Positions 22,285 through 36,759 of a stretch of DNA of 64,000 nucleotides are shown piece by piece (the first letter of the stretch is position 1; each line of letters begins with the position of its first letter). The translations under genes and the position numbers were made by a program. The notes beneath the pieces are model-generated. The model worked only from the letters and a program-made list of their open reading frames with translations. It had not been told where the DNA came from and did not search any database. Where the stretch lies: NCBI GenBank assembly GCA_037102815.1, contig BTPP01000001.1:1141001-1205000 (forward strand), written 5' to 3'. This DNA is from Neurospora intermedia (taxonomy: Eukaryota; Ascomycota; Sordariomycetes; Sordariales; Sordariaceae).

Positions 22285-25200
22285 AATTTCCTTACGTTAC
22301 TCTTCTTCTAACTTAATTATTAAATAGTACTCTCTTAACCTCCCTAACTTTAATACTTATAATAAAATCTTTTTAATTTTAATTCTATTATCCAAGTATT
22401 CCTAAAGTTCTTCCTTCGTTAATAGCCAAACTTTTAAGTTTAATTAAAAGATAGTATCTATATTAAAGTAATTTAGGATAATATAAGCGAACGTCTCTTT
22501 TTCGAGCCTGTAAGTATAAATAGGAGTTAGGACGCCCGGTACCTTCCTCTAATAGAGGAAAGCCCGGAGGCCGATAATTTCCGTTCTAATTTAAATAAGG
22601 AGGGAACTTTTCGCTTTAATTAATAGGTACAGCTCTTCCTTGTTTTCTTCCGGTTATCGGCGTTTTCCTTTCTTCTTCTTTATATTAACTATATATTATT
22701 AAATAATTTTTCCGCTAAATTTAGGGGTAAAGTCGACGATAATAAATTCGTACTATTATTCTAATTTCGCTACTGCCGCCGCTAGGTAGTAGTTATAGTA
22801 CAATACCTATTCCTAATTCGTTATATCCTCTAACTATTTTTTTTTATTAGCGGTTATTAATTTTAGGGCTTATAATAATAATAACGGCTAAGTCCCTAAC
22901 TCCGAGGAAGGGTTAATTACTATTATTAGTAATTTCTCTATTAATATCTACGTTTCGGCCCACCGAACCTTAACTATACCGCTCTCTAATTTATCGGTAG
23001 GTAATTAACCTCTAATTTATTATATTTAAATATAATTAAAAACCTAAATTATAATCCCCCGGACGAACCAGGCTTAGTCCGTCCGGACGAACCTTTCTTT
23101 AAAAGCCCGGACCCTTTTATTAAAGTAGAGGTTGAACGGTGGATAAAAGGTTTCTATTTTTAGGTTTCGTACTAATATAGCCTTATACGCCCTAGCGATA
23201 ATTTTTAAATATTTAATTTAATATTTCGCTAGCCTAATTACTATCCCCCGAAGTTTTCTATAGATTTTAGTCGGTTAATAAAATATTAAAGTTCTATATA
23301 TAATAGTACTATAGATATACTTAATATATATTTCCCTTACCCGAATAAAAGAATAATTTTATATTTTTACTATTAATTTTATAAATATATTTATCTATAT
23401 TATTATTTTCTTTTTTACTACTTCTATATAAATTCTATAATTAAATTTATAGTTTAGCCAAACCCCTAAGAATTATATTAATTCTATTAATTAAAGTACT
23501 ACTTCTCTAAATTAGAGAGTTTCCGTCCTTAATACCTTCGTCCGTATAAAGTATATTAATTCTGTCTTAATTATTTCGAATTTTATACCTTTCGCCCCTA
23601 TTTATTCCGAATATATTTTCTACACTACTTATAACGTCCGGTAATTTTCTTCGGTAATATAAGCTACCACTATAATATTAGTATTATCGGCGAAGCTAAT
23701 TGTAATTATATTCGGGATTATTACTAACTTCTAGTATAGTAGAATAATAAAGAGAATAAATAAAATAGGGGAGAGGGGGGAGCCTTATAGTACTCTAATA
23801 ATAATTGTATAGGGGTAGAAGGTTTTATTATTAAAGAAGAGAGAATTTCTCCTTCCGGCGATAAAGTTCGCTACCTACCGAATAATCTACATTAGGAGTT
23901 ATATTTCCTATAGGGTATATAGAAACTACCTATAATTAATTCTATTGAACGCTCCTTTTAAATTTAAGAGTATAAAGGATGTTATAGCCCCGAGTTTTTA
24001 GGCTATATATATTGTATTGGTAATTACCCGGACTATAAACTCTATTGAATAATTTGCCCGATTACCTATCTAGCCCTCTAGTAGGAAGTTAAATTCTTTA
24101 ACTACCTATATAAACTTTTTAATTATAAACGCTTCGAAGATTTTTCCTACGTTATTAAGTAGCGATATTAGCCTCTACGCGCCCGCTAGCTTCTATTAGG
24201 TAACGCTCTTCCTAGGTTTCTTAAGGATAATTACTTTCGTATTTTTAAACCGCTATAGAAAATATCCGAGTCGGAGGTTGGCGGATATTAAATATACTAT
24301 AACTTACTAGAATAATTGCCTATATATTTTTAAAAACCTATTTGAATACTAATCGATCCTAGGGGCCTTATTAAACGTTATCCGGGAAAGTATATCCTAA
24401 ACGTCCTCTTCGTCGATTAATTCGCTAATAATTATTAGTTTAGCGTTATTTAATAGTTTAATCCAATCCGGTAGGTAGTCCATTGGGACCTCTACCTTCG
24501 GGAAGAAATATTTAGTAAGGATTTCGGCTTTACTACTATAATTTCCAATTTTTACTATTCTTTTATAGGTTTAAAGGGCTAATAGTTTAGGCGGGTCTAT
24601 TAATTTATAATTTTAGGTATAAACCTATTATTCTAAGGGTTAAAATTAATTTAGGTTCTTCGAAGCTTCGGCGATACTATTACGCTATATAGCCTATTAG
24701 GCTTTTATAATTATCCTCTTTTTTTTTATTATAACTTCAATAAACTCCCTCTAATTTAATACTATTTAGTATTAAAACCACTCCTAATATATCCTCCGCA
24801 CTTCTTTCGTTACTATTTTATATTTTAATATCTATTAATTTACTTTCCTCCTTCGACTTTTCTTTTAATATAGGACAAATTCCTCTATAATATTTGTAAA
24901 TTCTCCGTCGAACCTACGAAAAGCGAATTTAAAATCCTCTATTATATTAATCCTTTCCGGGACTAATATTTATTTTTCTAATACTTCCCTCACCTTTACT
25001 ATATTTATAAAACTCTAATTATATTTTCCTTCTTCTTCCGCTTTTTTATTCTTTCTTTTTACTTAGACCTAAATTTCCTAAGGGTAATAGTCCGAGCCGG
25101 TCTATTCGTACTTTTATATTCCTTAATATTCGGCTTTAACCCCGGGTAATAGTTATATATAATCGATTATCCTATTCCTCTCTCTTTATATTGCATTCCT

Positions 25201-25895
25201 AAACTTTATTAATTTACTATAAAGGGTAAGTAGATTAAATCTTTAATATTATACCTATATAAGGAGGTGAGCAGCCCTTAGGCTAGTCTTATTCTTTAAA
25301 TCCTAATTAGGGTAATAGAAATTGTAATCCCTAACTATAATTAAGTTTCCTATTGGGGGCCCGACTTCGAGAAATTTAAGGAGTAGCAATCCCTACTAAT
25401 ATTCTAATATTCTTTATATAAGGATAGGAGAGTAAATAGAAAAGACGGTCGTTAATTCCCTTAGGCTCTTAAATATTACTATAGTCTAATCTTTTCCGGT
25501 TTAGAAATTTAAGTCCTTTAAATTCTATTTCTTATTTATATATATTACTATCTTTCTCTTTTTTATATAATCGACCTTGAAATACTTTCCGCTTTTAGGA
25601 TAGTAAATATTCCTATTTAGATTTTTATCCGGCTCTTAAATTACTATAATATTATAAGTCTCCTCTTATTCGAATAGAAGCTTCCTTCTTTCGTACGACT
25701 TCTTTATATTTTAATAGAGTATTTTCAATTAGATTATTAATTACCCTAAGATAGGGTTCCTTTTAATCTTTTTATAAAGGATAAAAGTATTATTTCCCTA
25801 AGGGGGGCTATAATTATATAAGCGCTATTACCGTTATACGACCGATTCCCTCCTACGTTTTAAGAATATATATAAATATTTATCGGACCTTAAAG
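22285..25895 (-). pseudogene. LINE-1b ORF2: endonuclease and reverse transcriptase
   Basis: Read on the minus strand, this would supply the APE-type endonuclease that nicks the target and the reverse transcriptase that copies the RNA. The catalytic block reads FADNTNI at about 23700-23670, with N for the second D, where the LINE family has FADD. A PNKAP-type segment lies upstream, and a cysteine/histidine C-terminal motif lies near the end, as in LINE-1a. RIP stops are spread through the frame. Limits are projected from LINE-1a and are approximate. Confidence 0.7.
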
Positions 25896-25949
25896 GTTTA
25901 ATAATTTCGGTCGGAAGGACAGGCCAACGATCTTCTTCGGCCGTCCCCT

Positions 25950-27389
25950 CTTTACAACTCCTCTAATATATTTCTCTAAAGTAGTAATAGTATAGGAGTT
26001 AGGGGGGGCGTCCGGGAGGACGCCTTCGTTTATAATTTCTATTATCGGTTCTAATACTTTCCCGGCTAGGTTCTTATAAAGGGCGAACGCCCGCAGCCTC
26101 TCAACGTATATAATAAACGCCTTTACAATTACCTTCTAGAGAATAGGGTACTCTTTATAATTATACGTATAATAACCCTTCTTCCTATACGGTTTATAAT
26201 AAATAAATAACTTATTATTATTAAACGGGCAATTTACTTTATTAAAACGATCTCCTTCGTATTTAACTTCGCTATAGCGGGCGTAAATATCTTTTTAATA
26301 GTAGAATCTTATTGTATATCTAATTCCTTAATATTTAAAATATTATTAAACATTACTCGAAGTTTAGAACGGCTCGTATAAGTATATACTACTATTCTAA
26401 AGGAAGAGGTTATCCTAGAGGAAATATACCGCTAATATAATAGCGACCTCAATTAGGAATAAGCTTCTATTCTTTCCATCCCTTCTCTTCCATAGCCGAA
26501 CTCTAATAATAAATACTTCTAAATTCTTCTCCTTCACTATATTTAATATAGCTTCCGTTATAGTATAATTATTAATACTATTCTAAAGCACGCCCTAAAC
26601 TAATATACCTATAATACTTATAGTAACGAAAGTATTGAGGCCGAAAACTTCTTTAACTTATATTTAATTATACTAGTATTAATTATATATAAATTCGTTA
26701 AATATAATTATATAATCTCCGGTCATTAGTATTCTAATAACTACTCAAACTATTAAGCCAATATTCTTCTTACTTAAGTACGTAGTTAAGGTCGTTTTTA
26801 TATCTTTATTCGAATAATTTACAAATTTAGCGGTAATCGTCGCTCCCTTAATAGTAAATTATTATTTAAAGTTAAAGGAGATAAACTTCTTAATAATAGT
26901 AGGTAATTATTAGAAGGTAGTATTAATTTTACTCGGGCTAACTTTCGCTATAATATCGGCCTAATACTTCGGTACTTCTTAAGCGCCTTTCTTAATCTCC
27001 TTTAAAATATCCTTCTTTAAATTGTTAAAATCCTTCTTAGTAATAAATTAATCGGTTCCAACCTTGCCAACCTCGGGTTGTATAGACCTACTTTTTCCGA
27101 CGCGTACCTTTACGAATTCAAAAAGTAATTCTCGAACCTAATAATAATCTTCGGTTGAAATAGTATTATAATCCGTAGACTTATTCGCTCTAATAATAAA
27201 CTTCTTCAATATTTTATCGTCTTCCTCCGTTTTATCCGAGGTCTTCGTAGTAAGTGCAGCTTTAGGATCGTTGTATGTTGAGATTTCCGCGAGCGGGTTG
27301 TAGACGCTGTTTTCGAGTCTACGGGTACCGCCGTCGATAGTTATCGGCAACGACGATACAACGCTGTTGCTGCGCTCGTCGTAGGACAT
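25950..27389 (-). pseudogene. LINE-1b ORF1, gag-like RNA-binding protein
   Basis: The ATG at 27389 begins MSYDERSNSV; 83 codons stay open, to 27138. The start is supported by LINE-1a, where the same codon aligns at 10470 as ATA. The N-terminal part is polar with a DDKILKKFIIRANK helix-like segment. Farther on, a CCHC knuckle is recognisable near 26250-26130 but has lost key cysteines. Such ORF1 proteins coat LINE RNA. After the first 83 codons RIP stops are frequent. Confidence 0.72.
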
Positions 27390-30300
27390 CGTAAGGGACG
27401 TAAACGACCCTCCTGAGTCGATTGCCGTTGTCAGTTTTCGTTTTGGAGCACTCCTCGACCAGAAATCGGCGTTTCCGGTTTCAAAGCGGACGGCGAATAT
27501 TAAAATAAGTAATAGAGAAATATAAAGCCATTTAATTTAATATATTACTATTTACCCTATCCAACGCTCTTAAAGGCGTAGAAATTACTAAATCCGACTT
27601 AAAGGATTCGGATGAGGAAGAGACCAATTAAACTAAAATTAAAATAAAAACCTCGAAAAACTAAATTCCCTAGGGTAAGTAATTTCCTTCCTAAGAGAAA
27701 TATCGATTAAAAAAAGGGAAGAAATAAAAAAGATAAGGACCCGCGAGGTTTAAACTTTCTAATTAAGTAATTATTTAGGTAAGGGACTTTTATTTATAAT
27801 TAAATATAATATAATTTAAAATAAAATATCTATTTCTACTATTAAAATATTAATCGATATAGGAATAAATACTTACCTTATAATAAATAACGCCTTCGTA
27901 GAAAGATTATATTACCTATAATTTAGAGCTTATATAAAATTCGAACTAAATTATATTACCTTATATTGAAAAATGAAACTAAACATTATTAATTAAATAC
28001 TTAATAATTATTTTACAATTTAAAGCTATAAATTCCTTAACGAATAGATAATTATTCTTCTAGGCCTTACTAGAAATATAATTATAGGAAGAATATAATT
28101 AAATTGTTACTAAATATTAGTAAATTACCGGATAAAATTACTATATTTCCTAAATTCTTTAATCCCGGCTCTAGATACCCGAAACCTCCGAATATATTAA
28201 ATTCTACTATTTACTAACCTAATATATTAGTAAAACGTTATCCGAAGAGAAGGTTTAATAGTACAAAAGGATAAAAGGAGGAGTAATAACGCTTTATTAC
28301 AAGTCTAATAATAATAGCTCTAAGAGGAAATAAACTTTAATAAAGTAATTAAAGAATTAAGAAGGTAGGACAATAGTAAATAAACTATAGAAGAAATATT
28401 AGAGGTAAGAGTAATAGAGTATAGGCCCCGGAATACCTCTTTAGAAGAGTAGTTTCTCTAATAAAAGATTACCAAATTAGAATAAGAAAGGGAATACTAC
28501 CCTCTTTTACAATTAACGACTATTTTCAACGATGATTTACTTACTAATTAGCGTCCAAAATTCATTTATACTATAAAATACTATACTCGGGGGATTGCGG
28601 TCTCTCAAATTAAATAAATAGAATAAGAACTATTTAATAAAATTAAATATAAATATACTTTTAAAGTAGAGATGGTCGTTATAGAGTAAATTATTTAATA
28701 AAGAAGATATAATTTATAAATTATACCCTACCCCTTAACTAATAAATAAGGCCTATACCAATCAAAAAAGATGTTCAATTAAATTAAAGAACGCTTAAGG
28801 AATATAGCGATTGTAAATATAATTATCTTTAACTATTATATTAATAACGGCGCAAAGGTAGAATTTACTAATCTATACGAAATTAATAGTTTTATTAATA
28901 GTATAAAGACCCAAGTATTGCCTATAAATAATAAGGAATACCGATAATTAGTATTAGAGAAATTACCTACGTAGTATTATACCTATATCAATATATTTAG
29001 CAAATTTAATTCCAATACTCTCCTAAAATATTAAAATAAAATTAATTACTAAATTCTTTTAAAGGACAATAAATCCCTAACGGACCTTAAATATAGCTCC
29101 CTATATGAAATAATTTTGGAGGAACTAGAGGAATATTATAAGTATATTATAGAGAATTTGTAAAAGGGTTTTATCGAAGCGAACTTAGCCCCTAAAGTAA
29201 CTCCTATCCTATTTATTCCTAAAGTAAATAGAGGGCTCTATTTTTATATCAACTACTGGAAATTAAACGCTTTATCCAAAAAGGACCGTTACCTACTCCC
29301 CTTCATTAATAAAACTATAATTCGTATTAGGTAGGCGAAAATATTTACTAAAATTAATATATAATAAACTTTCTATTATATACGAATATACCCCGATTAT
29401 AAGGACTTAATTATATTTAAAACCTAATATAAATTCTATTATTATAAAGTCCTCCCCTTTAGACTAATAGACGGACTATCCTCCTTCTAAAGCTTTATTA
29501 ATAATATTTTAATTAATTATCTAAACGTATTCTATAGCGCTTATATTAATAATATTTTAATCTACTCTAAAAACTTAAATAAGTATAAGGACTATATTCA
29601 GAAAGTGTTTAACCGCCTTAGAGAAGTGGGTTTATAGGCCGATATTAAGAAGTACGAATTTAAGGTTATTTATATTAAATTCTTAGGATTTATTATTAGT
29701 ACCAATAGTATTTCCGTAAATCCTAAAAAAATTACTATAATTAAAAATTAATAACGACCGTCGATAGTAAAAAGAATATAAGCTTTCCTCGGATTTTACA
29801 ATTTTTATTAAAAATTCGTATAGGATTATAATCGTATAGCCCGCCCGTTAATTAACCTTACTCAAAAGGATTTACCCTTTATTTAGATAGAACACTACTA
29901 GGAAGCTTTTAATAAATTTAAAGAATTACTCTTAAATACGCTAGTACTATCCTACTTCAACTACGAACGGGAAATTAAAGTAGAAATGGATACGTCTAAT
30001 AGCGTATACGTAGGAGTAATAAATTAGAAATAGGAAAATAGCGAATAGCACCCTATTACCTTTTATTTAGAGATAATAAATATAGTGGAATTGAATTACC
30101 TAATTTATAATAAGGAGCTATTAACTATAATAAAAGCTTTAGAACAATAAAGACTAGAATTAAAAGGCGTAAGACTATTTACAATTATTACTAACTATTA
30201 AATATTAGAATTCTTCGGCAGTAAGAGAATTTTAAACGGGCAATAAGTTTAATAAATTAAAAAGATATCAGAATACTAATTCCGGATAATTTATTAATTA

Positions 30301-31194
30301 AATAAAAAGAATATTATAATTAACGTACTATTTCGCAAATTAAAGGACTTAAAGATTATAAAAATTAAAAAAGAGGATTAGTATACCTTACGAATCTTAA
30401 AGTTAAATAAAGAAGGATTCTTAATTTTCGCGGGAGATAAGGAGGATACCGCTACTACCGAACTTTATATTATCCTTTACTTAAAGATAGCGAGTATTTT
30501 ACGTAGTAATATAGTATAAATAGCTATATTAAACGAACTAAACTTTAACAGGTAGGAAGGAGATTCTCTAGTAAATTTGTCCGGTATAATCTTAATCGAT
30601 AAATTATTATCCCTAAATTATACTATAGGAAGCTTAGCTACTTATTAAAATAAAACTACTATAGTAAATACTTCCTTCACCCTAGAAAATAGCCTCTTAT
30701 ATTATAAAGGGAAATTAATTGTACTAGAAGAGGAGGAGGTTAGGATCTATTTAATTCGGGATATATATATATAATTAACTATAGTCTATCCCGGAAAATT
30801 AAAGATATAACGCCTAGTATAGAAGTAATATTAATAGCTAACAATAATATCCAATATAGACCAATATATATTTAACTACTAGGAGTATAAATCTTCGAAA
30901 TACCCTAGGGATAAAACCCTAAAAAAACTCTACTCAATCCCTATTACTAATAGAAGACCTTAGTAAAGTATAGTAGTTAATTTTAAATCAATACTTACTA
31001 ATAAGCGAAGGTATAATAATATATTAATTATAATAGATTAGTTTACAAAAATATTATAGTATATACCTTATAAGGATATTATTATAGTATAATAAGTAAT
31101 TTAATTATACTATTAAGGACTACAAAGCTCGCGAAAACGTTGAAACGCGGGTACTTGGTCGACGATAGCGACAAAATCGTTTTTAATATTAGAA

Positions 31195-32520
31195 TTGTGT
31201 TTAGGACGTCCGATTCCCCCCCTCTACAATATCGTATTAATTGCGTATCGAAGACGCGGGTATTGGGGCGACCGGAAGCGTTGGGGGCGGGTTGGCATTA
31301 AGCCGATATATACCCGGAGTGATTGGAGCCGGTACGATGACGATAATACTCCGAGCCGGCGTAGAGCTAGCGGAAGCTTTGGAAATTTTAGACCTATTTT
31401 AGAAGGAACGAGAGAAGTTTATAAAAGAGGCTATAAATTTTCCTAGCATTAATAATCTACCCGCTAACCGAACGGCGTAGGTAGAAAAACTTTTCGGGAT
31501 TATAGTAATTACCTTATACGCTTACGGCTAGAGCCCCTAAATTAAAAACGATAAAGCGAAGCAATTCCGGAACAATATAAACGAATTGAAGAGGATAGTT
31601 ATTGAAATTACAAAAATATAAAAGTCCCCCACCCCCCCGAAATCCTAAGCCGTAATTATTACAAGCCTAAATACCCCCCCTATAGGGTTAAAAAAACTTT
31701 ATTTTATACTAATAAGTACTTGAATTATTATCCCCCTCCGAACCGAATAATACCTAATAGTAAAATTAAACGGAAAACCCCTACCGGCCGATAAAGAATA
31801 ATATTCGGCAATAGATATAATCGATATAATTAATAAGAAATACCCTAAAGCTAAAGCTAAAGCGGTAACGAAATTATATTTTAATAGAGACTATATAATA
31901 ATATTTAATAAGGAAGGAAGGCGCTAGTACTTTAAGAATTAGATTTAAATTATATATATTTTCTATTAGGATATAACGGTCGCCTTTAGGACGGTTTCAG
32001 TAATAATCCAAAGCGTACTATAGGCGTTTATTAATAACTTCAAACCCAATATATTAATAAAAGGTTTATTTAAAAAGAATAATATTAATATTATCCGAAC
32101 GAAAGTATAGCGAAGGAAGTATAATAGCGAAAGGGGCTCCCTACTATTCGAAGTACTAATAGTAAATAATAAAGCGCGTTTAATATAGGACTCCTTCTTT
32201 TAAATAGGTAATACTTTCTACTATAAACCCTTCGAACGGAACGCAATTCCCTAATAATATTATAATTATTAGGAATTCGGCTACTTAGGCCGGTTCTACC
32301 CTAACGAAAAGGAAGTATAGTACCCTTACTACGCTGAAAAGAGATATTTAAATATAATTATAATAAAATCCGAAGTTAATTACCCCTCTAATTAGCAACC
32401 CGAATTTAAAAAGTATTTACCCTATAACTATAAAGGTTATATTATAGTATCGAACGAATACCTACTCGTAAGAACTATATAAAGCTATATTTTAATAGTA
32501 TTTATAGAACGACCGAAGGA
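31195..32520 (+). pseudogene. LINE-2 ORF1, gag-like protein
   Basis: The ATG at 31195 opens 83 codons, to 31446, rich in R, G and Y. The frame then continues with RIP stops. A pair of degraded zinc knuckles reads YYNYQEFGYLGRFYP and PYYAEK near 32255-32350; the family has C where Y now stands, with stops read as Q. RNA binding is the expected role of such ORF1 proteins. Whether 31195 is the real start is unsure, as no unmutated relative is in the window. Confidence 0.6.
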
Positions 32521-32599
32521 ATACGCCCTACGACCTATACTAATTACTATTAAAGATATACCGGCCCCGAACTAAAACCGTCGAAAAACTATTTAAACT

Positions 32600-35500
32600 A
32601 CCCTTACAACCCCCTAACGAACCCGCCCTAATATAGAAGATAATAATATTAATATCCCTAACGCTTTATTTAAAGATTTAGAAGCCTAATAGTAGGAGGT
32701 TCGCTCTATCAAAAAGTATAATACTTATAAAAAGGAATATAAAATACTTAAAGCCTAATTCGATAAGGTATATACGAAATAATAATAATAAATTACTAAT
32801 ATAATTAATATTATATAGAAACTAAATCCTAAATTATATTAGAAATCTACCGAACCCCGACCGTCTACTTAATAATTTTAAAGATATTCTATTAGAATAT
32901 AACGAAGTTATACAATAGAATAAAAATCGTATTCGAAATAGAAGACTACTATAATATTATAATAATATAGGAATTAGGCCGGAGTATAACTATAGGCAAT
33001 ATATTTAATATTAGGGCATTTTGCTATTAAGTATTAAATAGTGTTAATTAAGGGCGTACAATAATATATATTAGTAAACGGTTCGTAACCGAACAGTAGG
33101 ATTACGAGTAGGGAAATAATTAGGTAATAATATAATTAGGAAAAGGTATTGAGGAAGTACGAATATAATTTATATACTTATTAATTTAGGACTCCAAATC
33201 CGAAGCGAATTAATAAACTCCCTTTAAAGAAATTATATCGAAGTTGAGAGGAAGGGATATTATAGTAAACGATATAAACCTCTATTACCTAAATTAGGAT
33301 ATTTATAGGAGGGAAAATTACAGTAATAGAATATTTTTAACGCTAGTAGTTAATTACTAATTAATTCTTATAATATTATATAGTAAATTAATAAAATTAA
33401 GGAATATAATAAAAAGCGAATTCTATAGTACAATCGATTATATTTAAATCTTAGAATCGCTATATACTATATACTAAACAATAAAAGACGGAGCGCTTAT
33501 CGGGTTGGACTACTAAACACAATCGGTTACTATCTATACTAAAATTATAAAAGAGTTAGAGGAAGGCGATATAGGATATAATTAAACATTTATAAATACC
33601 GGGAAAGTTAAAGAATTTATTAACGAATATATTATAATCCTATAAATAATTTTAATAGTAGAGGAACTAGAAGAAGCGGCGAACTAATTAATATCCTAAT
33701 TAATTAAAGTCGTAAATAAAATAGTACTAAAACGGAAGGGGAGCGTTAGTAAAAGGGCTAATTAATAGAATAAAAACGTAAAGGAAATAATTAAATATAT
33801 AAAAAGGATAACCCGCGTATAGAAAATAAGGAGAATACTAATAAGGAAACGGGAATTAAACGAAGTAAAACGGAAGTAAAACGAAACTATACGGTTTATA
33901 CAAACAAGGCGGTAGTAAATACTTATAAAAGACGTATTTAAAGATTCGAAGAAGCTATAAATGTTAGAACAATAGGGAAAGATATATAATTACTTACTAT
34001 CTAAACTACTTAAAATACCGGCACTATATTAAAAGGGTAATAATAAGGAATTAAAAAATTATAAAAATAAAGCCGAAGTCCTAATAGAAAGGTTTTTCCT
34101 AGCGGTCGATATACTAACGGACTATTTACTAAATTAATATATAAAACGAGAAACCTAACTAATAATAAACTATATAATTAGTACTAACAATATAATAAAA
34201 ACGATATAGTAAATAGTACCCAATAAAGCGCCTAGAAGCGACTAAATTTCTAATAAACTCCTTAAAATATATAAGCATAGACTAATAGAGGCGCTAATAA
34301 TAATAATAATAGGGAACTTTATACTTAGTTCGTTCCTAGTACAATAGTAATATACTAAAGTAGTAGTCTTAAAGAAATTTAATAAAATAGTAGCATAATA
34401 GAAAATTATAAATATATAGAGGCCTATCGCCCTATTAAATTATATTAGTAAAATACTAGAAGTTATAATTATAGAATAGTTCGTACTTACGATGGAAGAA
34501 TATAAATTCCTACCTGAGGGCTAAATAGGAAATTGGAAAGGGAAGTTAACCAAATTTGTAATAAGGGTTGTAATAGAAATAGTATATATAATATAAGAAT
34601 TAAGAACGGTTATATTACTACTCCTCTTCGATTTTAAGGGAGTATTCAATTAAGTAAACTATAAATAACTTTTATATATACTTTAGGAGAAAGGATTACT
34701 AATATAATTTTTATACTAAATAATAAACTTCTTATCAAATAGAATAAGTAACCTCTATTTTAATGGAATAATATTAAAGGAATTCTATATAATTGTAGGA
34801 GTATTATAAAGTTCTCCCCTCTCCCTAATTTTATTCCTCCTTTTTATTATAGCACTATATAAAGTATTAAAAAAACTTAAAGGTACTATTATAGTAGGGT
34901 TCGCCGACGATACTAATATCCTAGCCTTTTTAAGGTCGATAAGAGAGAATTGCGAGAAATTAGCGGCCGTATAGAGGATTTACTATAAATAAATAACGGA
35001 AAGAGGGATAGAATTCGAAGTAGTAAAATCGGAACTTATCTACTTTATAAAAATATAATAGCCTAAGTAAGAAATAATTAACCTAGGAGGCTATTAATTA
35101 GTACCTATAAAGTCGGTATAGTTTCTAGGCGTATAGTTCGACCGTAAATTTACTTATAGGGTACACCTCTAAATAGTAAAAAAGAAAATATTAATATAAA
35201 TATACGCCCTAATATAAATTATAATAAAAATATAAGGGTATAGCTTCGTACGTATATAGGAGGTTTATATTAAAGTAATCCGGGTAATAATAATTTATAA
35301 TATATTAGCCTATTATACCCTAATAGAATTAATAAAGGAACCTTACAAGCTAGTACGGAACCTTACTACAACCTAAAATAATTGCCTTCGGGTAATTTCT
35401 AGCGTATATAAAGCGGTATCGACGTTTAGTTTCGAAACGGAGACCTTCTACCCCCCCCTCGACCTTTATTTTAATAAAAGGGTCCGGGCGTTCGAAGAGC

Positions 35501-36250
35501 GGTTAGCCCGCTCCTTAGCGGCGGTTTTTATACGGAGTATACTAATATAAATAGTAATTAAGATCCGGGAACGAAGAATATAATACCTACTATACTTAGC
35601 GCTAATTAATAGAAGGGCGAAGGCCGAATAGGCTATATAATAAGCGTTATTCGAAAATATACTAATATTATAAGGAAAGACGAAAGAACTTATATTGGGA
35701 GAGAAAGAAAAATAGTTGGAAAAAGCAATAAGAAGGGAGTAGGTAGTAAAATAGTATATAAAAGTAACCGAAATTATAAGAAAGAGAAAGCGTTTTAATA
35801 CTGCAGAAGTATACGTACAATTCGACGGAATTATACTATAATATTATATATAACCTAATATAAACGAAAATCCCTTGCTATATTACTTATTAAAAGTTAT
35901 AAACTCCCTATTAATATAAGCGAGAACCGGGAAAATAGGCCTACGTATATTCCTCTTCGAAAGAAAAGTATTAAAAATAATAATACTATATTACTAATAT
36001 AGCGTAGGGAAGGAGACGTTCGAATATTTAGTATTAGAATACTAGGAGATAGAATAGATCTAATTATAAAGTAAGAATATATTTATATAACCGATGAATA
36101 AAAAAGAACTTTACAACGAATTTAAGACGAACTTAGAACGAGTCCTACGATAGGCCCTATAGTTAGGGAAATTATAAAAATACGAATTAGTAGTCAAAAT
36201 TGAGAAAGTAAAGGAAATAGAAAAAATACTCAGGGATATAGACTAATATA
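32600..36250 (+). pseudogene. LINE-2 ORF2: endonuclease and reverse transcriptase
   Basis: The reverse transcriptase is the clearest part. PNKAPRSD lies near 34200, followed by a PIALLNYISKILE segment near 34420. The catalytic GFADDTNIL is intact at about 34898-34925. RLPEG/LPEG-type and SSPLSLILF motifs lie between. A cysteine-poor remnant of the C-terminal knuckle (near 36000) is followed by a charged tail. The upstream endonuclease is too eroded for its motifs to be assigned with confidence. Stops from RIP are numerous. Start and end are estimates. Confidence 0.75.
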
Positions 36251-36759
36251 ATTAATTATATATATAAAAGACCCGGCCGAAATTAATAATTACTTAATTA
36301 GAATAAAACTATATTAGAATTAACGAGAAGTTAACTAAATATATACTAAATATATTAACGATAACCCCGAAAGAAAATTAAACTATAATTAAATTAGGGG
36401 AAGTAGGGTACTAATTACTCTATATTACTATTATTCGATACTATATTAGCGCTATTGTAAATATTAACTTCCTTATTATAAATATCCTTTAAGTTAGAAC
36501 TTCTATTATTATCCTTATTAAAATCCTTAGTAATAATACTAGTAAGAACCGTCTTTATATTATAGCGGGGCCGAATAAAAGAAGATTCGTCGATTGAACC
36601 TATATTTATAAAACGAATATAAATATTACAAATAGTTTATTTAATACTAATAAACTATACTAAAAGGGTTAATAGCGGAACTAATATAAAAGCGATATAA
36701 GGTACTTATAAAGGAGAGATAATTATCAAAGTTATTCTATTAAACGCGGACCGCTATTA

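Larger units (their letters stand above)
20554..27500 (-). mobile_element. LINE-1b, reverse-strand LINE
   Basis: A 6,947-bp copy of the LINE-1 family with a 14-bp duplication taaaataagtaata (20540-20553 and 27501-27514). Its 3' end, at the low coordinate, carries (ATT)n. It matches LINE-1a along its length, including the 5' leader (cgctttgaaaccgg), ORF1, ORF2 and the 3' hairpin. The interior is RIP-affected. The first ~360 bases at the 5' end are nearly normal in composition. It interrupts Gypsy-B just after the gag zinc knuckle. Confidence 0.9.
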
